Both the position numbers and the translations under genes were made by a program. DNA of 20,928 nucleotides from CAYFZR01 sp964347835 [NCBI: uncultured archaeon] (GTDB lineage: Archaea; CAYFZR01). Location: positions 1 through 20,928 of the forward strand of contig CAYFZR010000029.1 of the NCBI GenBank assembly GCA_964347835.1, in the 5' to 3' direction. The stretch's first letter is position 1; every line of letters starts with the position of its first letter. Below are positions 13,156 to 20,589 of the stretch, piece after piece. A model generated the notes under the pieces. The model worked only from the letters and a program-made list of their open reading frames with translations, ran no database searches and was not told where the DNA came from.

Positions 13156-14054
13156 ACCGCTACTTCAAGATCTAATTTTTCCACAAGTTCCTTGTATCTA
13201 TTCCTTACGGTTACCTCAGATGTACCGGCTACTCCAGCAACTTCTTTTTGGGCTCTTCTTTCTCCCTGCAACACGCTAGCAATGTATATGGCAGCGGCTG
13301 CAATTCCTGTTGGGTCTCTCCCTGCAATCATCTCTTTTTCTATTGCAAGTTTTATTATGTCGATTGCTTTTGATTGTACCTCTCCAGACAGGCCTAGCTC
13401 ACTGGAGAATCTGGCTACATATTCAACAGGACTTGTTGGCATAAGTTTCAATCCTAATTTTCTGCCTAATAACCTGTAGATCTTACCCAGCCTCTTCTTG
13501 TCGATTCTAGCGGCTGAAGCGATTTCACTCATACTCCTTGGTACTTTATGCTGTCTACATGCAGCACAAAGAGCAGCAGCAACGACGCTCTCTATGGATC
13601 TTCCTCTAATTAAATCGCTTTTTACGGCTTTTCTATAGGTGAGTGCCGCAGTTTCCTTTACATGCCTTGGAAGATTCAATTGTGATGAAACAGATTCTAG
13701 TTCTGACAGGGCAAAGGCAAGATTTCTTTCTGTTGCGTCAGATAATCTAACCCTTTGCTGCCACTTTCTCAATCTATATAGTTTGGCTCTTTGGCCTGGC
13801 GCGAGTTCATTACCTCTTCCATCTTTTGTGCTAAGGTCTATGGTAGTGGAGAGGCCTTTATCATGCATCACATAGGTCATGGGTGCGCCAACTCTACTCT
13901 TAACCACCCATTGCTGATGGTCATGGGCCCTCCATTCAGGACCGGTATCGATTATATCGTGCTCAAGAACAAGTCCACATGATTTACAGATCAGTTCTCC
14001 TCTCTTCTCGTCCTTTACTACCTTAGAACCCCCACATTCGGGACAAATTTCCGT
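13152..14054 (-). CDS. tfb: Transcription initiation factor B (TFB), apparent ACG start
   Basis: TFB is the archaeal TFIIB homologue that recruits RNA polymerase to TBP-bound promoters. The N-terminal zinc ribbon is C4PEC7 and C23KSC26; next comes the B-finger region (GPEWRAHD, then [20 protein letters not shown]), then two cyclin repeats (about 110-200 and 205-300). Read from position 14054 it has 300 residues, the usual TFB length. The frame between the upstream TAG (14060-14058) and the first Cys holds only AAA ACG GAA ATT, with no ATG, GTG or TTG. The ACG at 14054 lies eight bases after a GGAGG (14067-14063). The first canonical start, GTG at 13907, would remove the zinc ribbon. An ATT start or a one-base assembly error are alternatives. 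Identity is certain. Confidence 0.93.
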   Translation of the reverse strand, partial: TEICPECGGSKVVKDEKRGELICKSCGLVLEHDIIDTGPEWRAHDHQQWVVKSRVGAPMTYVMHDKGLSTTIDLSTKDGRGNELAPGQRAKLYRLRKWQQRVRLSDATERNLAFALSELESVSSQLNLPRHVKETAALTYRKAVKSDLIRGRSIESVVAAALCAACRQHKVPRSMSEIASAARIDKKRLGKIYRLLGRKLGLKLMPTSPVEYVARFSSELGLSGEVQSKAIDIIKLAIEKEMIAGRDPTGIAAAAIYIASVLQGERRAQKEVAGVAGTSEVTVRNRYKELVEKLDLEVAV

Positions 14055-14095
14055 TTTCTACACCTCCCACGGTTATTATTAATGTGTTTGTACTT

Positions 14096-14105
14096 CTTTA
14101 TAAAG
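14096..14105. promoter_or_regulatory. TATA box of tfb
   Basis: The palindrome CTTTATAAAG lies 42-51 bases upstream of the proposed tfb start on the minus strand, so a leader of about 20 bases would include the GGGAGGTG ribosome site. Being symmetric it could also work in the other direction. Confidence 0.5.
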
Positions 14106-14138
14106 TTTATGTTTCCTTATACCTCAAGGTAATTATGA

Positions 14139-14186
14139 TATATAAGTCTTTCGGTAATCCGCTCTTCTATTATATAAACATTTCGG
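14139..14186. promoter_or_regulatory. Tandem TATATAA-N3-TTTCGG repeats upstream of polB
   Basis: TATATAA-GTC-TTTCGG (14139-14154) and TATATAA-ACA-TTTCGG (14171-14186) are direct repeats 32 bases apart, about three helical turns. Each contains a TATA-like core, so they may be a duplicated polB promoter or paired binding sites. The nearer copy would start transcription near 14200, leaving a leader of about 45 bases. Confidence 0.45.
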
Positions 14187-14246
14187 AATATCAAGAATAT
14201 ACAAACAAATAAGACTTAGTAGATATCATTTTATATAGTGATCTGT

Positions 14247-16688
14247 ATGACGGAGTCAATTACTGAAAATTTTTATCCTTTGGATGTTGATTATTTCACA
14301 GAGAATGGAAAGCCAGTGATTCGTATTTATGGGAAAACTACGGAAGCAAAGAGGATAGTAGTTTTAGATAAGTACTTCGAGCCTTATTTCTACGCCATTC
14401 CAGAAGATAATGTAGATACTGATGATCTAATAAAAAAGATTTTGAATATTAAAGTAGAAAGAGCAGAAATTCTCAGGTGTAGTCCTAAGATGATGAAAGA
14501 ATACGGCAAAGACGTGCACATCATAGAGATATTTGTAAGTCATCCGCAGGACGTGCCTAAGTTAAGAGAGATTGTCCCAGATATAGAAGGAGTCAAAGAA
14601 GTAAGAGAGCACGATATACCTTTTTATAGAAGATATCTCATCGATTCGGATATCAAACCCTTAGAAAAGACTGAAATTAAAGGTAAGGGAGTAAAAAAAG
14701 ATTATAGAGCAGATATTATTTTGGAGAAGGAAGAAAGAATAAATAAGATAAAAGGAGAGAAAAAAAAGGAGGATTATTTATCGAATTTGCATCTTTTAAG
14801 CTTTGATATTGAAGTTTACAATCCTCTGCTGTCTCCCCGTCCTGAAAAAGATCCTATAATAATGATTAGTTTAGCGGATAATTTTGGATACTCTTCTGTT
14901 CTAACCTATAAAGAAAAAATAAAAAATAAGTGTATTGAAATTCTGTCAAGCGAGAAAGAGATAATCAAACGTTTCGTAGAAATTGTAAACGAAAAAAATC
15001 CTGATGTCGTGATAGGATACAACACAGATCTATTTGATTTTGGTTATTTAAGAGACAGGGCTGAAAAATACAAGGTAAATCTCGATCTAGGAGTAGATGG
15101 AAGTGATTTAAAGTTTGAGAGAGGCGGTTATGGTTCTAAGGCAAAAATAAGGGGTATACCACACATAGATCTATATCCCGTCATTAGGAGATCCTTTAGA
15201 CTTAGCAAATACACCTTAGAAGACGTTGCTGAAGAATTACTTGGTAGAGAGAAAACAAAAATTTCCGTAAAAGAAATATTCAAGTGTTGGGATGAGGGCG
15301 GAGAGGAACTTGAAAGATTGGTTCAATATTCCTTGGAAGACGCTATAATTACGCTTGAAATCGGCAAGAATATACTTCCTCTGCAACTTGAGTTGTGTAA
15401 GATAGTTGGTCAAACACCCTTTGATATTTCAAGAATGACCTCTGGTCAATTGGTAGAATGGTTACTCATAAAAAAAGCATACGAATACAATGAGATAGTA
15501 CCAAACAGACCTAAAGGTAGAGATTTAATCGAGAGAGAGGCTGAAAGCATAGTTGGAGGGTACGTAAGGCAACCAGAGAAAGGTCTCCACATTGACATCG
15601 TATTATTCGATTTTAGATCGTTGTATCCAAGCATAATTGTTACCCACAACATAGATCCATCAACTCTTAACTGTGGTTGCTGTGTGAATGATAATGTAGG
15701 CCCGAAATCTGGGCATCGATTTTGTCAAAAGGAGAAGGGTTTCATACCAAGGATACTCGAAGACCTCGTGAAAAGGAGAATGGATATAAAAAAATCAATT
15801 AAAAAAGAAGAAGATCCAATGAAAAGGAGGATTTTGGACATACAACAACAGGCACTAAAAATATTAGCAAATTCTTTTTACGGATACATGGGTTATCCTA
15901 GGGCGAGGTGGTACTGTAGGGAGGCAGCGGAAAGCGTCACCGCGTGGGGAAGGTACTACATTCAAGAGACAATAAAGATGGCTGAGAATTTCGGATTAAA
16001 GGTAGTTTATGGAGACACTGATTCTTTGTTCTGCGAGGCGAATGGTATCAGCTCTGAAAAAATAAAGGATTTCGTGAAGCAGATTAACTCAACCCTTCCA
16101 GGGATTATTGAACTAGAATACGAAGGCAGATACAAGAGAGGGATCTTCGTAACAAAAAAGAGATATGCCATGGTAGATGAAGATGGGAAAATGGTAGTTC
16201 GGGGCCTAGAGCTTGTAAGGAGGGACTGGGCACAGATTGCAAAAGAGACTCAAAAAAATGTTTTAATGGCAATTTTAAGAGAAGGATCTCCAGAAAAGGC
16301 TGCTGAGATCATAAGAAATGAAATAAAAAAAATTAAGGGAAAAAATGTAAACACGGAGGATCTAATAATATACACCCAGCTCACCAAAGATGTTTCTGAA
16401 TACAAAACGGATGCTCCTCACGTAAGCATTGCCAAGAGGGCAAAAAAAATGGGAAGAGAAATCTCCCGAGGCTCCATAATAGGCTATGTTGTAACAAGGG
16501 GAGAGGGAAAGATAGGTAATCGAGCGTTGTTGGTAGATGAGATCGAAAAATTCGATTATGATCCTGATTACTACATAGACAATCAATTGCTTCCAGCCGT
16601 ACTGAGAATAATGGAAGCATTAGGATATAATGAAGGAGACTTAAAGACGGATAAAGTACAATTCAGCCTTGATATGTTCGGTGACTAG
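14247..16688 (+). CDS. polB: Family B DNA polymerase
   Basis: This is a replicative-type archaeal PolB of 813 residues from the ATG at 14247. The 3'-5' exonuclease has Exo I FDIE (D187, E189), Exo II GYNTDLFDF and Exo III YSLEDA. The polymerase has motif A DFRSLYPSI (D455), motif B KILANSFYGYMGY and motif C YGDTDS (D590, D592), followed by KKRYA. All catalytic aspartates are present and there is no intein. The end QFSLDMFGD resembles a PCNA-interacting QxxLxxF peptide. A GTG nine bases earlier is possible, but GTGATC at that site works better as a ribosome site for the ATG. It is divergent from tfb. A HAD phosphatase gene starts one base after its stop. Confidence 0.97.
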   Translation: MTESITENFYPLDVDYFTENGKPVIRIYGKTTEAKRIVVLDKYFEPYFYAIPEDNVDTDDLIKKILNIKVERAEILRCSPKMMKEYGKDVHIIEIFVSHPQDVPKLREIVPDIEGVKEVREHDIPFYRRYLIDSDIKPLEKTEIKGKGVKKDYRADIILEKEERINKIKGEKKKEDYLSNLHLLSFDIEVYNPLLSPRPEKDPIIMISLADNFGYSSVLTYKEKIKNKCIEILSSEKEIIKRFVEIVNEKNPDVVIGYNTDLFDFGYLRDRAEKYKVNLDLGVDGSDLKFERGGYGSKAKIRGIPHIDLYPVIRRSFRLSKYTLEDVAEELLGREKTKISVKEIFKCWDEGGEELERLVQYSLEDAIITLEIGKNILPLQLELCKIVGQTPFDISRMTSGQLVEWLLIKKAYEYNEIVPNRPKGRDLIEREAESIVGGYVRQPEKGLHIDIVLFDFRSLYPSIIVTHNIDPSTLNCGCCVNDNVGPKSGHRFCQKEKGFIPRILEDLVKRRMDIKKSIKKEEDPMKRRILDIQQQALKILANSFYGYMGYPRARWYCREAAESVTAWGRYYIQETIKMAENFGLKVVYGDTDSLFCEANGISSEKIKDFVKQINSTLPGIIELEYEGRYKRGIFVTKKRYAMVDEDGKMVVRGLELVRRDWAQIAKETQKNVLMAILREGSPEKAAEIIRNEIKKIKGKNVNTEDLIIYTQLTKDVSEYKTDAPHVSIAKRAKKMGREISRGSIIGYVVTRGEGKIGNRALLVDEIEKFDYDPDYYIDNQLLPAVLRIMEALGYNEGDLKTDKVQFSLDMFGD

Positions 16689-16689
16689 A

Positions 16690-17382
16690 ATGATAAAATG
16701 CGTTTTTTTTGATGTTGACGACACCTTATTCGACAGCACTGGCCTGACAGAAAAAGCCAGAAGAGCAGCAATAGATGCCATGATAGAAGTCGGACTTTCC
16801 GTCACTCCTGAAAATGGATATGAATTGCTTATGGAAATCGTAAAAAAATACGGAAGCAACTACGGCAAACACTTTGATGCTCTTTTGGATGAGTTTAAAA
16901 TGGAATGGAATCCAATGATTATTGCAGCAGGGGTTTATGCCTACCATAGAATCAAATTTGCTTACTTAAGACCTTTTCCTGAGGTTATTCCCTCACTTAT
17001 AGAATTGAAGAAAAGAGATCTCAAACTTGGTATAGTGTCTGATGGAGATTCCATCAAACAATGGGACAAGATTATTCGTCTTGGTCTTCAAAACTTTTTT
17101 GACGTGGTAGTAACCTCCGAAGAAACCGGAGCAGAAAAGCCTGATTCAAAAATTTATGAAGTAGCATTAGAAAAATCCAAATGTAAGCCAAAAAATAGCC
17201 TCATGGTAGGCGATAGGATAATAAAAGATATATTTGGAGCCAAAAGAGTCGGTATGCTCACAGTTAGATTTTTACATGGAAAATACAAGGAAGAAAAGCC
17301 TCATTCCGAAGAAGAAACTCCTGATTTTCAAATTAAAAGATTTAGAGAATTAATCGATATTATAGATGCCTTAAACGTGTAA
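16690..17382 (+). CDS. HAD-superfamily phosphatase (subfamily IA)
   Basis: The 230-residue protein has the four HAD motifs: I DVDDTLF (D8 nucleophile, D10 acid), II VSDGD (S117), III AEKPD (K150) and IV VGDRIIKD (D175, D180), with an alpha-helical cap between motifs I and II. It resembles the archaeal subfamily that includes small-phosphate hydrolases, but the substrate cannot be read from sequence. The ATG at 16690 lies one base after the polB stop, with GGTGA inside the end of polB as ribosome site, so it depends on the polB message. Starts further upstream would overlap polB and place extra residues before the conserved MIKCVFFDVDD. Confidence 0.9.
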   Translation: MIKCVFFDVDDTLFDSTGLTEKARRAAIDAMIEVGLSVTPENGYELLMEIVKKYGSNYGKHFDALLDEFKMEWNPMIIAAGVYAYHRIKFAYLRPFPEVIPSLIELKKRDLKLGIVSDGDSIKQWDKIIRLGLQNFFDVVVTSEETGAEKPDSKIYEVALEKSKCKPKNSLMVGDRIIKDIFGAKRVGMLTVRFLHGKYKEEKPHSEEETPDFQIKRFRELIDIIDALNV

Positions 17383-17451
17383 AATTCAAAAATGTTGATT
17401 TTTCATAAATTTTGTTTAAGAAATCTTTATCTGTTATTTCGGTCAAACAAA

Positions 17452-17461
17452 CTTAATAATT
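17452..17461 (+). promoter_or_regulatory. Candidate TATA of the CBS-pair gene
   Basis: CTTAATAATT lies 25-34 bases before the ATG at 17486, where a TATA box for a leaderless message is expected. The stretch is AT-rich, so support is modest. Confidence 0.3.
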
Positions 17462-17485
17462 GAAGAAATCACGGCCGGATTCGGT

Positions 17486-17875
17486 ATGCTAGATAAAAAG
17501 GTAAAAGATATTATGTCGAAAGACTTAGTAGTCGTGTCATCGGACACGAGTATAAATGAGATAATAAGAACTATGATAGAAAAAAACGTACACAGTGTAT
17601 TAGTAAGAGAAGGTTTATATTATAGAGGATTTGTGACTGATGATGATATTTTCGATGCTATGAGAATTCTTATATTAGACGGTTTCTTGCCCAAAAAAAC
17701 TGCCGATTCTTTGATATCTGCTCCCACTATCAAGATAGATCATGAGAATACTATTCGAGAAGCGCTCCTTATTATGGCAAGAAACAATGTTAAATATCTG
17801 TTAGTAGAAGAAGAAGGGAATGTAGTAGGACTAGTCTCGATAACAGATTTTTTGAGATTGTACGTTGCCGAATAA
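17486..17875 (+). CDS. CBS-domain pair protein
   Basis: The 129-residue protein is a single Bateman module. The first CBS domain (about 8-60) starts VKDIMSKDLVVVSSDTSI and includes VHSVLVREGLYYRGFVTDDD; the second (about 70-127) includes VKYLLVEEEGNVVGLVSITD. CBS pairs usually bind adenine nucleotides or SAM and regulate partner proteins. No effector domain is fused, so the partner is unknown. Its TAA is immediately followed by the stop codon of the convergent amidohydrolase gene (TAATTA at 17873-17878), leaving no room for a terminator between them. Confidence 0.88.
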   Translation: MLDKKVKDIMSKDLVVVSSDTSINEIIRTMIEKNVHSVLVREGLYYRGFVTDDDIFDAMRILILDGFLPKKTADSLISAPTIKIDHENTIREALLIMARNNVKYLLVEEEGNVVGLVSITDFLRLYVAE

Positions 17876-18595
17876 TTATCTTTCGATAAGTCTCAATATG
17901 TTCCCTGAAAGTATTTTTTCCAAATCTTCTCTTTTTAAATCAAGATCTAATATCTTGCTTAGTTCATATTCTTGAGATCCGTATGGAAAATCCGACCCGA
18001 ATAAAATTCTATCAGGTCCAACGAGTTTTAAGGCATAATTTATTATTTTTTTACTGGCCAAGGAAGTGTCAAAATAAACGTTTTTATTTCTCTTGAAGGT
18101 CTCTAATACTGGAAGATGGCCTCCATTCAACATGCCTATGTGTGGTATGATTATGTTTAGATCAGTATTTTCTTCTATAAAGGATACCGTATTGTGATAT
18201 TCTTCCTCTAGATTAACAGGAAGGCCTATTTCTTTTATTTTTTCCAACATCTCTTTACACGATTTGCTCGCGTAATCATATTTGGGTTCGTTAAAATGTC
18301 TATGCCACTTTATACCACAATACTCCTCAAGATTTGGAGGAATAATATAATCGCTCCAAACAAAATAAAATGAGTATATGTGCTTTCTTATCCTCGATTT
18401 CTCGAGGACATAATTATTAGATTCTATTCTCGACTCAGGAGTATCTAAGATACGGTACTGGTCTTCAGGAAACGGAAATATAACTGCACCATCAATGCCT
18501 GCTCTATCTAAGATTTCTGTAACCACTTCTATGGGGTAGCAAATTGTCTTATCACCACAGTGAACATGCGCATCTATTATTAGGGGGAGAGACAT
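17876..18595 (-). CDS. Amidohydrolase-2-family TIM-barrel hydrolase
   Basis: From the ATG at 18595 the protein has 239 residues. It opens with LIIDAHVHCG (metal ligands H10 and H12) and has IIPHIG (H152) and FGSDFPYG (D202), the metal-binding set of the PF04909 amidohydrolases, which include decarboxylases and lactonases. Cysteine and histidine-rich WHRHF lies mid-protein. The usual histidine in the strand before the third ligand is replaced in GLPVNLEEEY. The upstream extension to 18661 is rejected because it overlaps the divergent ABC gene and precedes the conserved LIIDAH by too much. The substrate is unknown. Confidence 0.8.
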   Translation of the reverse strand: MSLPLIIDAHVHCGDKTICYPIEVVTEILDRAGIDGAVIFPFPEDQYRILDTPESRIESNNYVLEKSRIRKHIYSFYFVWSDYIIPPNLEEYCGIKWHRHFNEPKYDYASKSCKEMLEKIKEIGLPVNLEEEYHNTVSFIEENTDLNIIIPHIGMLNGGHLPVLETFKRNKNVYFDTSLASKKIINYALKLVGPDRILFGSDFPYGSQEYELSKILDLDLKREDLEKILSGNILRLIER

Positions 18596-18617
18596 TACAA
18601 TTATATTCAACCTCAGC

Positions 18618-18633
18618 ATATTTTTATATCCTT
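18618..18633. promoter_or_regulatory. Bidirectional TATA between amidohydrolase and ABC ATPase genes
   Basis: The 56-base divergent gap has CATATTTTTATATCC, which reads as a TATA box on both strands. It lies about 20-34 bases before the ATG at 18652 (plus) and 23-38 bases before the ATG at 18595 (minus). The two genes may be co-regulated. Confidence 0.45.
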
Positions 18634-18651
18634 TTAGAAGAGATAACTCTG

Positions 18652-19371
18652 ATGGTGACAAACAAATTACTTGAAGTAAATAAAATTGATGTCTTTTACG
18701 ATACTATACAGGTGCTTTGGGATATTTCACTAATTGTAAAAGAAGAAGAAATCGTTTCTATCGTTGGTCCCAATGGAGCGGGTAAAACAACCGTGCTCAA
18801 AACAATTCAGGGACTTATTCATCCTGCAAAGGGTGAGATTAAGTTCCTTGGAGAAAAAATTGATAATTTGCCCAGTTATAGTAGAGTTGATATGGGTATA
18901 TCCTATGTTCCTGAGGGAAGAGGAATATTCTTAGACATGACGGTTAGAGAAAACCTTGAATTAGGAGCATATGCACCTAGTTCCAGAGAAAAAAAGTATG
19001 AGACCATCGACTACGTTTATGAACTCTTTCCAATGCTCAAAAGAAAAGAGAACAAAATTGCAGGGTCTCTAAGCGGAGGTATGCAAAGAATGCTTGCCAT
19101 AGGAAAAGGATTGATGTCAAGAGCGAAGATATTGCTCCTAGATGATCCTTTCTTAGGACTTGCACCCAAACTAATACTGAAACTTTACGGAACCATTATG
19201 GATATCAACGATGCTGGAGTCACAATCTTGTTGGTTGGACAACACGTCTCCCTCATCTTAAATCTCTCAGACAGAGCCTATTTGATGGAGGCTGGAAGAA
19301 TTACATTGGAAGGTAGGGGAGAAGAACTCTTGAACGATGAACATTTAAGGGGAACTATGTTTGGCGTTTGA
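18652..19371 (+). CDS. LivF-like ABC transporter ATP-binding protein
   Basis: The 239-residue nucleotide-binding subunit has Walker A GPNGAGKTT (39-47), a Q-loop region, VPEGRGIF typical of the LivF branch (branched-chain amino acid type), signature LSGGM (140-144) with QRMLAIGKGLM, Walker B KILLLDDPFLGLAP and an H-loop histidine (H198). The catalytic residue after Walker B, normally E in LLLDEP, is D165 here, and the signature reads LSGGMQ rather than LSGGEQ. No permease, LivG or binding protein is present in the window, so its transporter partner is unseen. The ATG at 18652 (MVTNKLLEVNKIDVFY) is preferred; an earlier start would cover the divergent promoter. Confidence 0.9.
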   Translation: MVTNKLLEVNKIDVFYDTIQVLWDISLIVKEEEIVSIVGPNGAGKTTVLKTIQGLIHPAKGEIKFLGEKIDNLPSYSRVDMGISYVPEGRGIFLDMTVRENLELGAYAPSSREKKYETIDYVYELFPMLKRKENKIAGSLSGGMQRMLAIGKGLMSRAKILLLDDPFLGLAPKLILKLYGTIMDINDAGVTILLVGQHVSLILNLSDRAYLMEAGRITLEGRGEELLNDEHLRGTMFGV

Positions 19372-19405
19372 ATACTTCATTTAAAAATTAAAAGGAGGTA
19401 TTATT

Positions 19406-19867
19406 ATGACTGAAAAACCAAATTCAATTGAAATATTTAAGAATGCTTGTCTTGCCTGGGCTTACGGAATGCAATTTACATTATCAAACTTTCCTGAGAC
19501 TAAAAGGACTTTACTCTCTAAGAGTGGAGATATCTGGTTAAAATTTCAGAATGAAGAGTCCGAAATAGAAATACAGAAAGGTTCGCCCATAGAAGTAGCG
19601 AAAAAATACGTAGAAGATTGTACAGAGGCCGGCTATAATAGACCAGAAGATTTCAAAATATACGGAAATGATGAAAAGATTGAGGTTGAGATTTACGATT
19701 GCTTTTATAGTCCCATTTGTAATCTGTTGAAAAAAAAAGATGTGCCCATAACATGTCCCCGTACGAATATACTCGAGGGCGTAATTCATAGGGGCAGCGA
19801 GAAAAAGTACATTTCGATAGTAAAAGTGGGTGAAAAATGTTGTAAAGGGACCCTATTTAGATGGTAG
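19406..19867 (+). CDS. Unrecognised cysteine-rich small protein
   Basis: The 153-residue soluble protein has seven cysteines (C15, C72, C99, C105, C117, C145, C146). The second half holds YDCFYSPIC, then ITCPRTNILEGVIHRG and a C-terminal EKCCKG. The pattern of cysteines around a CPxxxxLEG core suggests a metal, cluster or corrinoid-related ligand-binding domain, but I do not recognise the family. It has an excellent ribosome site (AAGGAGGT, seven bases before the ATG) and begins 34 bases after the ABC ATPase gene, so it may be translated from the same message, though CATTTAAAAATTAA in the gap could be its own promoter. Confidence 0.75.
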   Translation: MTEKPNSIEIFKNACLAWAYGMQFTLSNFPETKRTLLSKSGDIWLKFQNEESEIEIQKGSPIEVAKKYVEDCTEAGYNRPEDFKIYGNDEKIEVEIYDCFYSPICNLLKKKDVPITCPRTNILEGVIHRGSEKKYISIVKVGEKCCKGTLFRW

Positions 19868-19989
19868 ATTTTAACTAATGAGCTGTTTGAATATATTGAT
19901 GAAGTTTCTTAGCCATCTTATTACAGACGAACCGGACGCTTCAGATCCTTAGAAGAATTTTTTTAATGCGCTTTCGATTTAGCTCTTTT

Positions 19990-20589
19990 TCACTTGGTAT
20001 ACATCTCAGATAATCTTTCCATTACCTCCATCTCTTTATCCGCGAATAAATTTAACCTTTGCTTGGCCTCTTCCTCGTTTGGCGTTTCGGTAGTACTTAT
20101 TCTTACCAGAAAACCATGATCGAAGGCTGGAAGATAGAAAAAGAATTTAGGTTGTTTTCTATAAACCAAAAAATACCAGTAGCATACCCATCTCCTTTTA
20201 CCGTCTCTCTCAACCAGAAATTCTCTAACTTCCTTGCCTCTAACCTCTACACTCTCGCTATCTATGATATCCCATCCAGTTACTCTATAGCAAGCTTCCT
20301 GACCGTGAAGAACAACGGTCTTGTTTTTGCTTTTTAAGAATAATATCCATGTAGCAGAGTCCTTATCGAGATATTCTCTGGCAGATATAACTCTATATCC
20401 TGGAACGGTTCCTGGCACATTCTCTTTTTGAACGTAGTATCCCTCAATCTCTGGATAGAGTATGTCTGAGTCTAACATAATTTCTACTGGAATAACATCT
20501 TCTGGGAGGGGTTTCTGAATAAAAATAGGTGCCCACGTTATTATTAGTACAGAGGCGACAAGAATTATGGATTTCGTTCTTCTATCCAA
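19990..20589 (-). CDS. EpsI-like (DUF3485) exosortase-associated protein
   Basis: The 199-residue protein has an N-terminal membrane segment (about 8-24) and an exterior domain with LHGQEACYRVTGWDI (C99), REFLVERDGKRRWVCYWYF in pieces, and HGFLVRISTTE. The His/Cys and GW motif is the hallmark of EpsI/DUF3485 proteins, which accompany exosortases and archaeosortases; their role in sorting is not settled. The TTG at 20589 follows AAAGGGAA and overlaps the end of the upstream gene by eight bases, so the two are coupled. The upstream gene carries a sorting-signal-like C terminus, which fits. The archaeosortase itself is not in view. Confidence 0.7.
   Translation of the reverse strand: MDRRTKSIILVASVLIITWAPIFIQKPLPEDVIPVEIMLDSDILYPEIEGYYVQKENVPGTVPGYRVISAREYLDKDSATWILFLKSKNKTVVLHGQEACYRVTGWDIIDSESVEVRGKEVREFLVERDGKRRWVCYWYFLVYRKQPKFFFYLPAFDHGFLVRISTTETPNEEEAKQRLNLFADKEMEVMERLSEMYTK

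Noticed and set aside
14055-14063. Reading the TAG before tfb as pyrrolysine so that the GTG just upstream could be the start
   Set aside because: The GTG is inside the ribosome site, and TAG is used as the ordinary stop by several genes here (arsM, purP, the thermosome, polB), so recoding is unlikely.
18544-18651. N-terminal extension of the ABC ATPase gene
   Set aside because: It would overlap the amidohydrolase start and the shared TATA region, and ABC proteins of this type begin a few residues before the LLEVNKI strand.
19878-19952. Possible 24-residue peptide gene in the convergent gap after the Cys-rich gene
   Set aside because: It has an ATG and TAG in frame but no ribosome site and no recognisable feature; an open frame this short is expected by chance. 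Otherwise 19868-19989 holds only T-rich tracts.
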